Of a stretch of 22,176 nucleotides of DNA, positions 15,043-22,176 are shown piece after piece. The number at the start of each line of letters is the position of its first letter. Position 1 is the first letter of the stretch. Source of the stretch: an uncultured Clostridia bacterium (lineage in GTDB: Bacteria > Bacillota > Clostridia > Saccharofermentanales > Fastidiosipilaceae); the NCBI GenBank assembly GCA_947253135.1, contig CAMXYS010000010.1, positions 1-22,176 on the forward strand, given 5' to 3'. A model generated the notes under the pieces. It had not been told where the DNA came from, ran no database searches, and saw only the letters and a program-made list of their open reading frames with translations. The position numbers and the translations under genes are program-made.

Positions 15043-15318
15043 GCTTTAAAAACTTCCAGGACTAGCATCTGCTAATAAACTGGAAAATTTTTCTTGAACT
15101 GACAGCATCAGGTTGAAGAGCCAAACAGTTTGGGTTGATTCGGCTGAGCCGCTGTGGCAAGGGGGTGCCAGTGGAGCAAAGGTGGCTAGGGGAAGGCCGG
15201 GGCGTTGATTGCTTCCCGGAATTCTGTAATTTTATGGTTAGCAGTGGCGCCGGCGAGCTTGCTGGAGGCCCTGTTTGATCGCAAATTCATCCGTAAACAC
15301 CTGCTAACAGAGCTTCCC

Positions 15319-15400
15319 CCCGCCCGCCTAAATCAAGCATTCAGCAGCCGGGCTTTCATGTATAATTGAACAGTAAATGAGAAGGGAGCCCGCCCGCCTA
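15319..15400 (+). repeat. 12-base direct repeat flanking the cdaA promoter
   Basis: CCCGCCCGCCTA occurs at 15319-15330 and again at 15389-15400, 70 bases apart. The first copy is about 31 bases upstream of the -10. The second fills the space between SD and start and includes the A of the ATG. Confidence 0.6.
15361..15366 (+). promoter_or_regulatory. -10 element of the cdaA-cdaR fusion gene
   Basis: A perfect TATAAT preceded by CATG lies 34 bases before the ATG. As at xpt, no good -35 is present at 16-18 bases, so an activator or another contact may be needed. Confidence 0.4.
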
Positions 15401-16995
15401 TGCCTTTATTTGCCGCTCAGTTTTTTGAAGGTCTGGACAGATTGTTCAGGCAAATTTTCGACAATATAGCGAATGGTCTATTTGCCTTTGGCAGTGTGGC
15501 CGATATCATCCGGGCTGTCTTTGACGTCGGCCTGTGCGCCTTGGTTTTTTATTTAGTCTTGCGGCTGGTCAAGAACACAAGGGCTTGGCAGCTGCTGCGC
15601 GGGCTGATCTTCATTATTATCTTTAGTCTTTTTACCGGCCTTTTAGGCCTGCAAACCATGAACTACATCCTGTCCGGCACCATTTCTCTGCTGGCGATCG
15701 GACTTTTAGTTATTTTCCAGCCGGAACTGCGCAGGGCCTTGGAGCAGGTGGGCCGCAAAACAGGAGGGTTACTGTCGCCTTTGGGGCACAAATCCGGGAA
15801 TAATGAGACCGTGCATACGCTCGCGGCGGAGATTAGTGACGCTTGCCAGACCATGGCCAAAGAATATTGCGGCGCCCTGATTTTAATCGAGCGGAGCACG
15901 CCGATGGCAGAATTGGCCGATCAGGCCAATGCCGTTAAGGTGGATGCGGCTGTCACATCAATGAATTTGCAGCAAATTTTTTACGAGGGGTCGCCGATGC
16001 ACGACGGGGCGGTCCTCATTCGCAATGGCAAAATTTATGCTGCCCGTTGCCATGTGCCCTTGTCAGAAGGGACTCGGGTAAAGGAGGGGCTTGGCACCCG
16101 CCACCGGGCGGCTATCGGCGCCAGCGAGATGGGGGACGTAATCGGTGTCGTCGTCTCCGAGGAGCGCGGCACGATATCCTTGACACTGGAGGGTCGCCTC
16201 TACCGGATTAGTGAAGGGCAAAACCTGGAGCGAATTCTCCGCCGCCTGCTGACCAGTAGAGACCGGCAGACAGTGGTGCCGCGCCGGTTTTGGCAGCGGT
16301 TGCGACCGGGGGAAGAAGAGTCAGCTCACCCGGCAGTGGATGAGGCCGATGCGATCGGCCTGGCCGATGATGAACCGAAAGCTACGAAAAGAGGCAGTCA
16401 CCGACTTAAATTGCTCTCCTTTGCAATAGCTTTTTTTCTGTGGATCTATGTACAAAGCAACACCAACCCCATGCGCACGGTCAACGTATCGGTACCGGTT
16501 TCAGTAAAAGGTTTGGAGCTATTAGAACAAGAACAGCTGGACTTTAGCAAGAGTGACAATATGGTTGAGCTGGAGATCAGAACGCGCAAACAGTACGAAG
16601 ACAAGATGAACAGCAACCACATTGTGGCCAGTCTCGATTTTAATGACATTGACCTGGAACAGGTGAAAGCACAATTGACCGCCGGCCGACTGTCGGTCTT
16701 GCAAAAAATGTCGATTCGGATATCAGTGGAAGGTGTTTTTCCGATTGCTTATGATGTCAGCCGGCGCACACCGGCCACCTTCTATGTTTCGATCGGCCAG
16801 GCAGAGGATGAATACAGTCAGGAAAAATTACCTGAATCCGGTGAAACAACAGTAGTTAAAGAGGCGATTGTTCCGGCTGAAACCGGCCGGCCGGCCGCAG
16901 ATATAGCCGGGGCGGAAGCCGCCGAGACAGGGGCCGAACCGGGGCCGGAAGCAGTGTCGAGCGAACCCGGGGGAGGCGCTGAGGAATCGGATTGA
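15400..16995 (+). CDS. cdaA: Diadenylate cyclase CdaA fused to a CdaR-type YbbR domain
   Basis: 531 residues in one open frame. Residues 1-110 contain three membrane helices (about 35-55, 66-84, 88-106) as in CdaA/DacA. Residues about 125-285 are the DAC domain that joins two ATP into c-di-AMP; both signature motifs are present, DGA at 202-204 and GTRHR at 232-236. An acidic linker (about 300-330) leads to a fourth membrane helix (336-352, LKLLSFAIAFFLWIYVQ) whose sequence matches the N-terminus of CdaR, then one YbbR-like unit (about 355-465) and a Glu/Ala/Pro/Gly-rich tail. In other Firmicutes CdaA and CdaR are separate neighbouring proteins, CdaR usually with two to four YbbR units. The topology fits: cyclase inside, YbbR outside. 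glmM is next. GGGAG lies rather far (about 11 bases) from the ATG. Confidence 0.9.
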   Translation: MPLFAAQFFEGLDRLFRQIFDNIANGLFAFGSVADIIRAVFDVGLCALVFYLVLRLVKNTRAWQLLRGLIFIIIFSLFTGLLGLQTMNYILSGTISLLAIGLLVIFQPELRRALEQVGRKTGGLLSPLGHKSGNNETVHTLAAEISDACQTMAKEYCGALILIERSTPMAELADQANAVKVDAAVTSMNLQQIFYEGSPMHDGAVLIRNGKIYAARCHVPLSEGTRVKEGLGTRHRAAIGASEMGDVIGVVVSEERGTISLTLEGRLYRISEGQNLERILRRLLTSRDRQTVVPRRFWQRLRPGEEESAHPAVDEADAIGLADDEPKATKRGSHRLKLLSFAIAFFLWIYVQSNTNPMRTVNVSVPVSVKGLELLEQEQLDFSKSDNMVELEIRTRKQYEDKMNSNHIVASLDFNDIDLEQVKAQLTAGRLSVLQKMSIRISVEGVFPIAYDVSRRTPATFYVSIGQAEDEYSQEKLPESGETTVVKEAIVPAETGRPAADIAGAEAAETGAEPGPEAVSSEPGGGAEESD

Positions 16996-17030
16996 GCCGA
17001 GGCGGCTTAGGAGGCCGCTGCTTCAGTACA

Positions 17031-17093
17031 GGCCGGTGATTGATTTTCTGTTTCCGGACCACCAGTTGCTCCGAGGGTCCTTTTGAACCGGCC
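17031..17093 (+). repeat. Nested inverted repeats between the cdaA fusion and glmM
   Basis: Outer arms GGCCGGT (17031-17037) and ACCGGCC (17087-17093) enclose inner arms GGACC (17056-17060) and GGTCC (17076-17080), the latter followed by TTTT. This could be a weak terminator or RNA structure after the cdaA-type gene. Confidence 0.4.
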
Positions 17094-17148
17094 ACGCCTT
17101 CGTTATAAGGCTGTCACTTGTTTGTAAAAAACGGGAGCGATTAAAGGC

Positions 17149-17154
17149 TATAAT
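17149..17154 (+). promoter_or_regulatory. -10 element of glmM
   Basis: A perfect TATAAT lies 102 bases before the glmM ATG, with no clear -35. The leader it would produce contains a TG-rich run (17161-17183) and a hairpin with arms CTAATT (17186-17191) and AATTAG (17214-17219) enclosing AGGT/ACCT. So glmM may have its own promoter besides read-through from the cyclase gene. Confidence 0.4.
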
Positions 17155-17255
17155 GAAAACTTGTTGTGTGTATGTGTGTATACGGCTAATTAGGTAGTTT
17201 AAAACCTGTCCCCAATTAGTTATGGTTAAGCAAATAAAGATAGGGAGTAGATGAG

Positions 17256-18602
17256 ATGGGACGATTGTTCGGAACAGATGGAGTGCGAGGGGTGGCCAAT
17301 ACGGAATTGTCAGCTGAATTGGCTTTTAATTTGGGCTTTTACGGCGCCAAGGTGTTGGCCGGACACACGGACCACCGCCCGCGTTTATTGGTCGGTCACG
17401 ACGGCCGTATTTCTGCCGGCATGCTGGAGGCTGCCTTGTCTGCGGGCATCACCGCATCGGGTGCCGACGTTTACTCAGTGGGCCTCATCACTACCCCCGG
17501 TGTCGCCTATTTAACACGTACGCAAAATTTTGATGCCGGCGTTATGATCTCAGCCTCACACAATAGTTTTGAGTTCAATGGAATCAAATTTTTTAATAGT
17601 CAAGGCTACAAGTTATCTGATGAAATTGAAGATGAGATTGAAGCGGCTATTGCAGCCGCGGCCGCCGGCCCGGCCAAGACCGGGGCCGACCTGGGTCGCC
17701 GTTACGATTACGACAAGGGCCACGAGCTCTATTTGGCTTATTTGAAGGAGGCCTGCGGTCCTAGTTTGACCGGCCTAAAAATCGTTTTGGACTGTGCCAA
17801 TGGAGCGGCCAGCCAAATGGCGCCGGTCTTATTTAAAGACCTGGGAGCTGACCTGCAGGTCCTGGCAGCAGAGCCGGATGGGATCAATATTAACCGCGAT
17901 TGCGGTTCTACCCACTTGGACGCTCTGCGCCGGGCGGTGGTCGACAGTGCGAGTGATCTCGGCATTGCTTTTGACGGCGATGCTGACCGGATGTTGGCGG
18001 TTGATGCCAACGGCGACATTGTAGATGGCGATAAGATTATGTTACTCGTCGCTTCCGACCTGCGCCGGCAGGGAAAATTACCACATGACACCTTGGTGGT
18101 TACAGTGATGAGCAACCTGGGCCTACACCGAGCGGCCGCTGAAATGAAGCTGAACCTGGCCACCACCAAGGTCGGCGACCGCTATGTGCTGGAAGAAATG
18201 CTAGACAAGGGTTACGGTTTTGGTGGTGAACAGTCCGGCCACTTAATTTTAAGCGCCTATTCAACTACGGGTGACGGTATGCTGAGTGCCTTAGTCCTTT
18301 TAGCAGCCTTGCAGAATCAGCAACTGAGCTTAGTTGATGTGCAAAAACTGATGCATGTCTACCCGCAAGTCTTGGTGCCGGCTTTTATCCCCAATGAAAA
18401 TAAAAGCAAGGCGATGGCAGATCCGCAGGTTTGTGCCCTGATTGACCGCATCAACGAGCAGATGGGTGGCGTGGGCCGAGTCTTGGTACGCCCTTCAGGG
18501 ACGGAGCCCCAAGTGCGAGTGATGCTGGAAGGGGACGACTTGGATTTGATTCAAGGATATGCTGAAGAAATTGCCAATCTGATTGTTGAGCGGTTCGGCT
18601 AA
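17256..18602 (+). CDS. glmM: Phosphoglucosamine mutase GlmM
   Basis: 448 residues, the usual length. It interconverts glucosamine-6-phosphate and glucosamine-1-phosphate on the way to UDP-GlcNAc and peptidoglycan. The N-terminus GRLFGTDGVRGVAN is diagnostic. The phosphorylated serine is Ser101 in ISASHN; the next residue is Ser where Pro is usual (HNSFEFNGIKFF). The metal loop is DGDADR (240-245), the sugar-binding loop GEQSGH (324-329) and the phosphate-binding loop RPSGTEP (412-418). All four domains are complete. The start is supported by AGGGAG upstream. In Firmicutes GlmM binds CdaA and lowers c-di-AMP synthesis, and the cdaA-cdaR-glmM order is conserved, which fits its place after the fusion gene. 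Confidence 0.95.
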   Translation: MGRLFGTDGVRGVANTELSAELAFNLGFYGAKVLAGHTDHRPRLLVGHDGRISAGMLEAALSAGITASGADVYSVGLITTPGVAYLTRTQNFDAGVMISASHNSFEFNGIKFFNSQGYKLSDEIEDEIEAAIAAAAAGPAKTGADLGRRYDYDKGHELYLAYLKEACGPSLTGLKIVLDCANGAASQMAPVLFKDLGADLQVLAAEPDGININRDCGSTHLDALRRAVVDSASDLGIAFDGDADRMLAVDANGDIVDGDKIMLLVASDLRRQGKLPHDTLVVTVMSNLGLHRAAAEMKLNLATTKVGDRYVLEEMLDKGYGFGGEQSGHLILSAYSTTGDGMLSALVLLAALQNQQLSLVDVQKLMHVYPQVLVPAFIPNENKSKAMADPQVCALIDRINEQMGGVGRVLVRPSGTEPQVRVMLEGDDLDLIQGYAEEIANLIVERFG

Positions 18603-18667
18603 AAAGAGTCACCGGTTCCGACTGTAGCCGGAAATCGCTTGTGCACTGATAAGAAGAGAGAGTAAAG

Positions 18668-20125
18668 ATGAAGGAGAAGCGGCTGATCAAAATTTTGCTG
18701 GCAGTGGTGCTTGTACTGGCGGGGCTGGCCACTTGGTTGGCCTATGATGCCGGTCTGTTACAAGGCGCAGCTGCTAAGTTCCGGTCGCTGATCCGGTCGG
18801 ATGAGACCTCTGCTCGAGCCGCGACACAAGCTGACTTGAATACAGGGGCGACCGGCGACAAAACTTCCGGTGCAGCGGATGCGAGTGAGCGGGTATCTCC
18901 AGCCGGAAAAACCCCTGCAATCCGGGGAACTAGAGGTTCTGGAGGCGAGCCGGGACCAGCGGCCGGACCAACTCTGCCACAAGCTGATATTTCAGCTCCG
19001 GCTGCTTTGGATCAGGTCAAGGCCGGTCCGATTTTTTCAGCCGGAGCTCTGCAGTTGACGGAGCAGCAGGCAGAATTTATTCGGCCGGGCGAATATATCC
19101 GTCGTTGGCCGGCAGAGGCAGGCTTGTTGACCGATGTAACCGGTGGTGCTTTGCAGCTAAAAGATTTTAAAGGCCGTCCCTATGGGCCGGATGCGCTTAA
19201 GGGTAGCTTGATCTTTTTAGACTATGGGCACGGCGGCAAGGACGGTGGCACTGTCTATCCGATGACCCCCCCGCATGAAATGGTCGAAAAAGATGTGACG
19301 CTGGCAGTCGGTCGGCTGGTCAAAGAAAAACTGGAGGCTTGCGGTGCTACCGTCGTCACCATGCGAGATGAGGACGTCTGGTTTTCGGTCTACAGCCGTA
19401 TGGCCAAGACAGGCGAATACTTGGTCAACCAAGCGAAGGAAAACTTGTTAGCCCAAGATCCACAGGCTGATGTCAGCTATTTAGACAGCTTTGACCCGGT
19501 ATTTGAGCGAATTTATCAGCTTAATATGGACCAGGGTGGTGGCGATATTTTGGGCGGCGTCGGTATGGCCCGGCAGACCCGCCTGCTCTATGATTTGCAA
19601 AGGCAGTTTGAAAATGCTGTCTATCTCTCTTTACATTGTAACTACAGTGAAGCCGGCCCGGAGGCCGGTGGTACACAGGCCTTCTATTACTGCAATGAAA
19701 ATGCAATGGACTTTGCTCAGATTGACCTCAATGCAGACTATTTAAAAAGGGGAGCTAAGCCCGTTTATCCGGTTTATCAAAACTATGACGACGAAAACCG
19801 ACTTAGATTGGCTAAGGCCATGCATGAGGAGCTGGTAACCACGGCTCCGGTTTTAAAAACAAGAAATGCCCCGGGCGTCTTACCGGGTGACTATGCTTTT
19901 TTGCGTTGCACCGGACTGAACAGCGTTCTCTTGGAGATGGGTTTTTTAAGTAACCCGGATGACCGGGCCTTGTTTGCATCAGAAGCCGGCCGTGACCAGG
20001 TGGCTGAAGGAGTGACCCGGGGTGTTTATGCTTATTTTTGTAAAGATGGAGAAGCGGCAGCTGGGGCCACCGATACAAATGAGGTAGATAAGGCCCGGGG
20101 GGGGAATGGCAGAGTGATCTCCTAG
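18668..20125 (+). CDS. Membrane-anchored N-acetylmuramoyl-L-alanine amidase (Amidase_3)
   Basis: 485 residues. An uncleaved N-terminal anchor (7-30) is followed by a low-complexity Ala/Gly/Pro/Thr stalk (about 32-115), then the zinc amidase domain (about 180-460), which cuts the bond between MurNAc and L-Ala. Zinc ligands are His188 (LDYGHGGKDGG), Glu207 (EKDV) and His323 (SLHCN); the catalytic Glu is Glu423 (LLEMGFLSN). The gap between Glu207 and His323 is about 115 residues, roughly twice what I expect for CwlV/AmiC-type domains, pointing to an insertion near 247-305. Wall-binding repeats such as SH3b or LysM are absent. It lies 65 bases after glmM with no obvious terminator between, so it may be co-expressed. 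AGAGAGAG serves as the SD. Confidence 0.88.
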   Translation: MKEKRLIKILLAVVLVLAGLATWLAYDAGLLQGAAAKFRSLIRSDETSARAATQADLNTGATGDKTSGAADASERVSPAGKTPAIRGTRGSGGEPGPAAGPTLPQADISAPAALDQVKAGPIFSAGALQLTEQQAEFIRPGEYIRRWPAEAGLLTDVTGGALQLKDFKGRPYGPDALKGSLIFLDYGHGGKDGGTVYPMTPPHEMVEKDVTLAVGRLVKEKLEACGATVVTMRDEDVWFSVYSRMAKTGEYLVNQAKENLLAQDPQADVSYLDSFDPVFERIYQLNMDQGGGDILGGVGMARQTRLLYDLQRQFENAVYLSLHCNYSEAGPEAGGTQAFYYCNENAMDFAQIDLNADYLKRGAKPVYPVYQNYDDENRLRLAKAMHEELVTTAPVLKTRNAPGVLPGDYAFLRCTGLNSVLLEMGFLSNPDDRALFASEAGRDQVAEGVTRGVYAYFCKDGEAAAGATDTNEVDKARGGNGRVIS

Positions 20126-20181
20126 AATAAGTGCGGTCGTTAATACCGGGCCGTAGCATTAAGTAGCAGCTAATGATTAAA

Positions 20182-20223
20182 AAAAGCACCCCCGTTTTTG
20201 TTGTGGACACGGAGGTGTTTTTA
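20182..20223 (+). terminator. Terminator after the amidase gene
   Basis: AAAAGCACC-C-CCGT pairs with ACGG-A-GGTGTTTT, with one mismatch and a 13-base loop, followed by further T residues. It closes the cdaA-glmM-amidase block. Confidence 0.85.
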
Positions 20224-20386
20224 TTAGACAATACATATAGATAAGCTGATATCTTAATAGTTCGTAAAAAGAAATGAAAGATAGCAGTTATCTGAAGAAA
20301 AAGCTTACTTAGGAATAACAGTTACTTAAGGGAAACAACTTTTTACAAGAGAATGTTTGCCGGTAGTAGGCGAAAGGAGAAGGAAA

Positions 20387-22127
20387 ATGACAAAGCAAAG
20401 ATTACGTTGCCGTTTGCCCGCTTTTTTGCTTGGCCTAGCTTGTTTAATGGTTGCCACGACTCCGCTGGTGCCCTTAAAGGCAGTTGCCAACCCGGAAGTT
20501 TCGTCTTTAACCGGTGTTCGGCTGGACTCGGATATGGCTAAAAATGGCGTTCTGGAAGTAGATATCCCCCTTCAACAGACCCGGGCCAAGGCCGACTACA
20601 TAAAGGCTGTTCAGGATTTGCGGCGGGATTTATACAATGAAAATATAGTTTTGAACGGTAAGAGGCTAAAGGGAATGACCCTGCAGGAGTATGCAGGCTC
20701 CAAGGGATATCACGATGCCGAGTCCTACGCCCGGGCCTTCAGCTGGAGTAAAGACATGGAAAAAGTCGCCATCCAAAGGGCGGCGGAATCTTATGTGCAT
20801 GGAAAACCGGGCCATGAAAGGGCGGGTGCCGATGGCAACAATATCTTCACTGCCTGGCCGTCTTGGGCAAGGGTCATGGGAGAAAACCTGGCCTGGTGTC
20901 CCACTACCCGGGCGGCCGTATATGACGGCTGGGGCATGGGTGAAAAGGAGGCCTTGATTGCCGGTCAGGGTGATTTTGGCCATCTTGAAACCTTGTTAGA
21001 CCTGGATTTTCAATCCCATGGCTATGCCGATATCGCTCAACCGGTCGGTCGTTATGCGGGTGTTCAAGCGGGTGCTTACGCCGGTGCCTGTACGATAGAA
21101 GGTGATGCGGAAGGAACCGGTTTAGATGGGACTAAAAAAGCTGAGGTGGCTGTGGGGCCGCTTGATGCTTTAACAAATAAGCAAGATGTAGAAGAAGAGC
21201 ATGCGGACCAGCCTGCCGATATCATCCGCCCCAATGATCAACTTTATACAGATGAAGAAAAGGTCATTGAGGAAGGCCGCCCCGGTTTAGTCCAAACACC
21301 TGTCAAGAACTACTATTACAACTTTCAAGGGCAGGAGGTCTTGGTCAAACAGGAAAGAGGCCAGCAGGTAGTCATACACGATGCTAAGGCTACGGTCAAA
21401 GAAGTAGGAACCAAGCCGATTGTCACCACGGCAGAAGTCAAGGAAGAGGAGACGGTTCCTTGCACGACCGAGACGGTCGAACGCGCTGACTTGTATGAAG
21501 ATCATGAAAAAATTTTAAACCCCGGCAAGGACGGCCTGGTCAAAAAAACGATTGAGATAACCTACACTAAGGGTGTGGAAACCGGGCGGAAGGTAGTTGG
21601 GGCTGAGACAGTTGTGGAAATGCAGCCCAAGCAGGTGGAAAAAGGGACCAAGAAGATTGTAGCAACAAAGGACTACCAGGTTGATGAAGCTATTCCCTTT
21701 GAGACTAAGCAGCAGCTCAGTGCAGAACTTTACACAGGCGAGACCAAGACCGTCCAAAAGGGTGAAGACGGCATTTTGAGAAAGTTCTACCGCAAGACTT
21801 TCAATAAGGAGCAGGAAGTCTCCGATGAATTGCTGCGGACAGAGACAGTGAAACCTGCAAAAGATGAGATTAAAGCGGTCGGGACCAAAGCGGTGACGAC
21901 AACGATAGAAATAAAGGAAGATGTAAAAGTCCCTTTCACGACGGAAATCATTAAGCGGGATGACCTGTACCAAGACCATAAAAAGGAAATCCAAGCCGGT
22001 AAAGATGGCTTGGTCAGAAAAACCTTTAAAGTGACTTACACCAAGGGTGAGGAAACCGGCCGTGAGTTGATCGGCACAAAGACGATTCAGGAAATGCAAA
22101 TTCAAAAAATTGAGCAAGGAACCAAGG
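20387..22127 (+). CDS. Secreted CAP-domain protein with G5 repeats, 3' end missing
   Basis: 580 complete codons before the frame enters adapter sequence. AAAGGAGAAGG precedes the ATG. A signal peptide ends at about residue 34 (KAVA before NPEV). A CAP/SCP-like domain spans about 70-215, with likely cavity residues His143 (GHERAG), Glu166 (MGENLAW) and His199 (FGHLETLL). An acidic linker follows (about 235-285), then G5-type units: a divergent one (about 286-343) and three of exactly 79 residues (344-422, 423-501, 502-580), each ending in GTK. G5 domains are surface modules, and in some proteins they bind N-acetylglucosamine or zinc. CAP proteins of Firmicutes are secreted, with mostly unknown roles. 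Any wall anchor such as LPXTG would lie beyond the contig end. The residues after 580 in this frame (AVSYTHLTLP) are adapter-derived and not real. Confidence 0.85.
21416..22126 (+). repeat. Three 237-base G5 repeat units
   Basis: Units at 21416-21652, 21653-21889 and 21890-22126, each 79 codons. Units one and three are much closer to each other (shared DLYxDH, GKDGLV, TYTKGxETGR, QGTK/EKGTK) than to the middle one, giving a higher-order period of 474 bases. Confidence 0.8.
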
Positions 22128-22176
22128 CTGTCTCTTATACACATCTGACGCTGCCGACGATTCGCCACCGGTGTAG
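22128..22176. other. Illumina Nextera adapter contamination
   Basis: 22128-22146 equals the 19-base Tn5 mosaic end as used in Nextera libraries (CTGTCTCTTATACACATCT). 22147-22160 is GACGCTGCCGACGA, the Read 1 side adapter in reverse complement. 22161-22170 is a 10-base segment in the i5 index position, and GTGTAG at 22171-22176 is the start of the P5-side sequence. This is library read-through that was left in the assembly. Confidence 0.97.

Larger units (their letters stand above)
14941..15399. other. Long intergenic region before the cdaA fusion gene
   Basis: A 459-base gap. It holds the operon terminator (15006-15042), two odd-length perfect palindromes (CCAAACAGTTTGG at 15121-15133 and CGGCTGAGCCG at 15141-15151), a G-rich stretch able to form imperfect hairpins (15148-15175), a 12-base direct repeat and a -10 element near the gene. 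No open frame with an SD was found, and it matches no riboswitch class that I can recognise by consensus boxes. Confidence 0.5.

Noticed and set aside
15043..15360. Known riboswitch (cobalamin, ydaO c-di-AMP, T-box) before the cdaA fusion
   Set aside because: None of the consensus boxes could be found; the G-rich hairpins alone are not enough.
21515..22168. Minus-strand 217-codon ORF starting MANRRQRQMCIRDS
   Set aside because: It is antisense to the G5 repeats, and its first residues come from adapter sequence.

Overview
The window looks like one chromosomal contig end from a Gram-positive (Bacillota, Clostridia-like) anaerobe. Reasons: strong purine-rich Shine-Dalgarno (SD) sites before most genes; a YtxH/YtxG-like pair; a xanthine phosphoribosyltransferase beside a BMP-type nucleoside ABC transporter; a cdaA-cdaR-glmM locus; a pyruvate formate-lyase type activase; and a secreted CAP/G5 surface protein. 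I cannot name the genus. No rRNA, tRNA, CRISPR array, transposase or phage gene was seen. The last 49 bases (22128-22176) are not genomic: they match an Illumina Nextera adapter read-through with an index, so genomic sequence ends at 22127.

Layout. 1-2374 (minus): the N-terminal 791 codons of a SWIM zinc-finger SNF2-type helicase, running off the left edge. 2714-3707 (plus): YtxH-like and DUF948/YtxG-like envelope proteins, then a terminator. 3991-5471: a DUF4190-like membrane protein, a possible 28-residue leader ORF, and an Lgt-family membrane protein that differs at usual catalytic positions. 5761-6327: a second DUF4190-like protein with a Q/G/P/Y-rich repeat. 6750-8279: a radical-SAM glycyl-radical activase and a Crp/Fnr regulator. 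8383-9306: an AEC-family carrier. 9397-14940: a purine salvage and uptake operon (xpt, BMP lipoprotein, fused double ATPase, two permeases) with an internal terminator after the lipoprotein gene. 15400-18602: a diadenylate cyclase fused in one reading frame to a CdaR-type YbbR segment, followed by glmM. 18668-20125: a membrane-anchored amidase. 20387 to the contig end: a secreted CAP-domain protein with G5 repeats, cut by the end of the genomic sequence.

How the parts fit. The right half is a cell-envelope neighbourhood. GlmM makes glucosamine-1-phosphate for peptidoglycan, c-di-AMP made by CdaA is known in Firmicutes to be tied to turgor and wall homeostasis through CdaR and GlmM, and the amidase cuts peptidoglycan. 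The middle block couples nucleoside import to xanthine/hypoxanthine-type salvage. The most unusual item is the single-chain CdaA-CdaR protein. The other points worth a second look are regulatory: the internal terminator in the transporter operon, the leader ORF at lgt, and shared palindromes and repeats in promoter regions.
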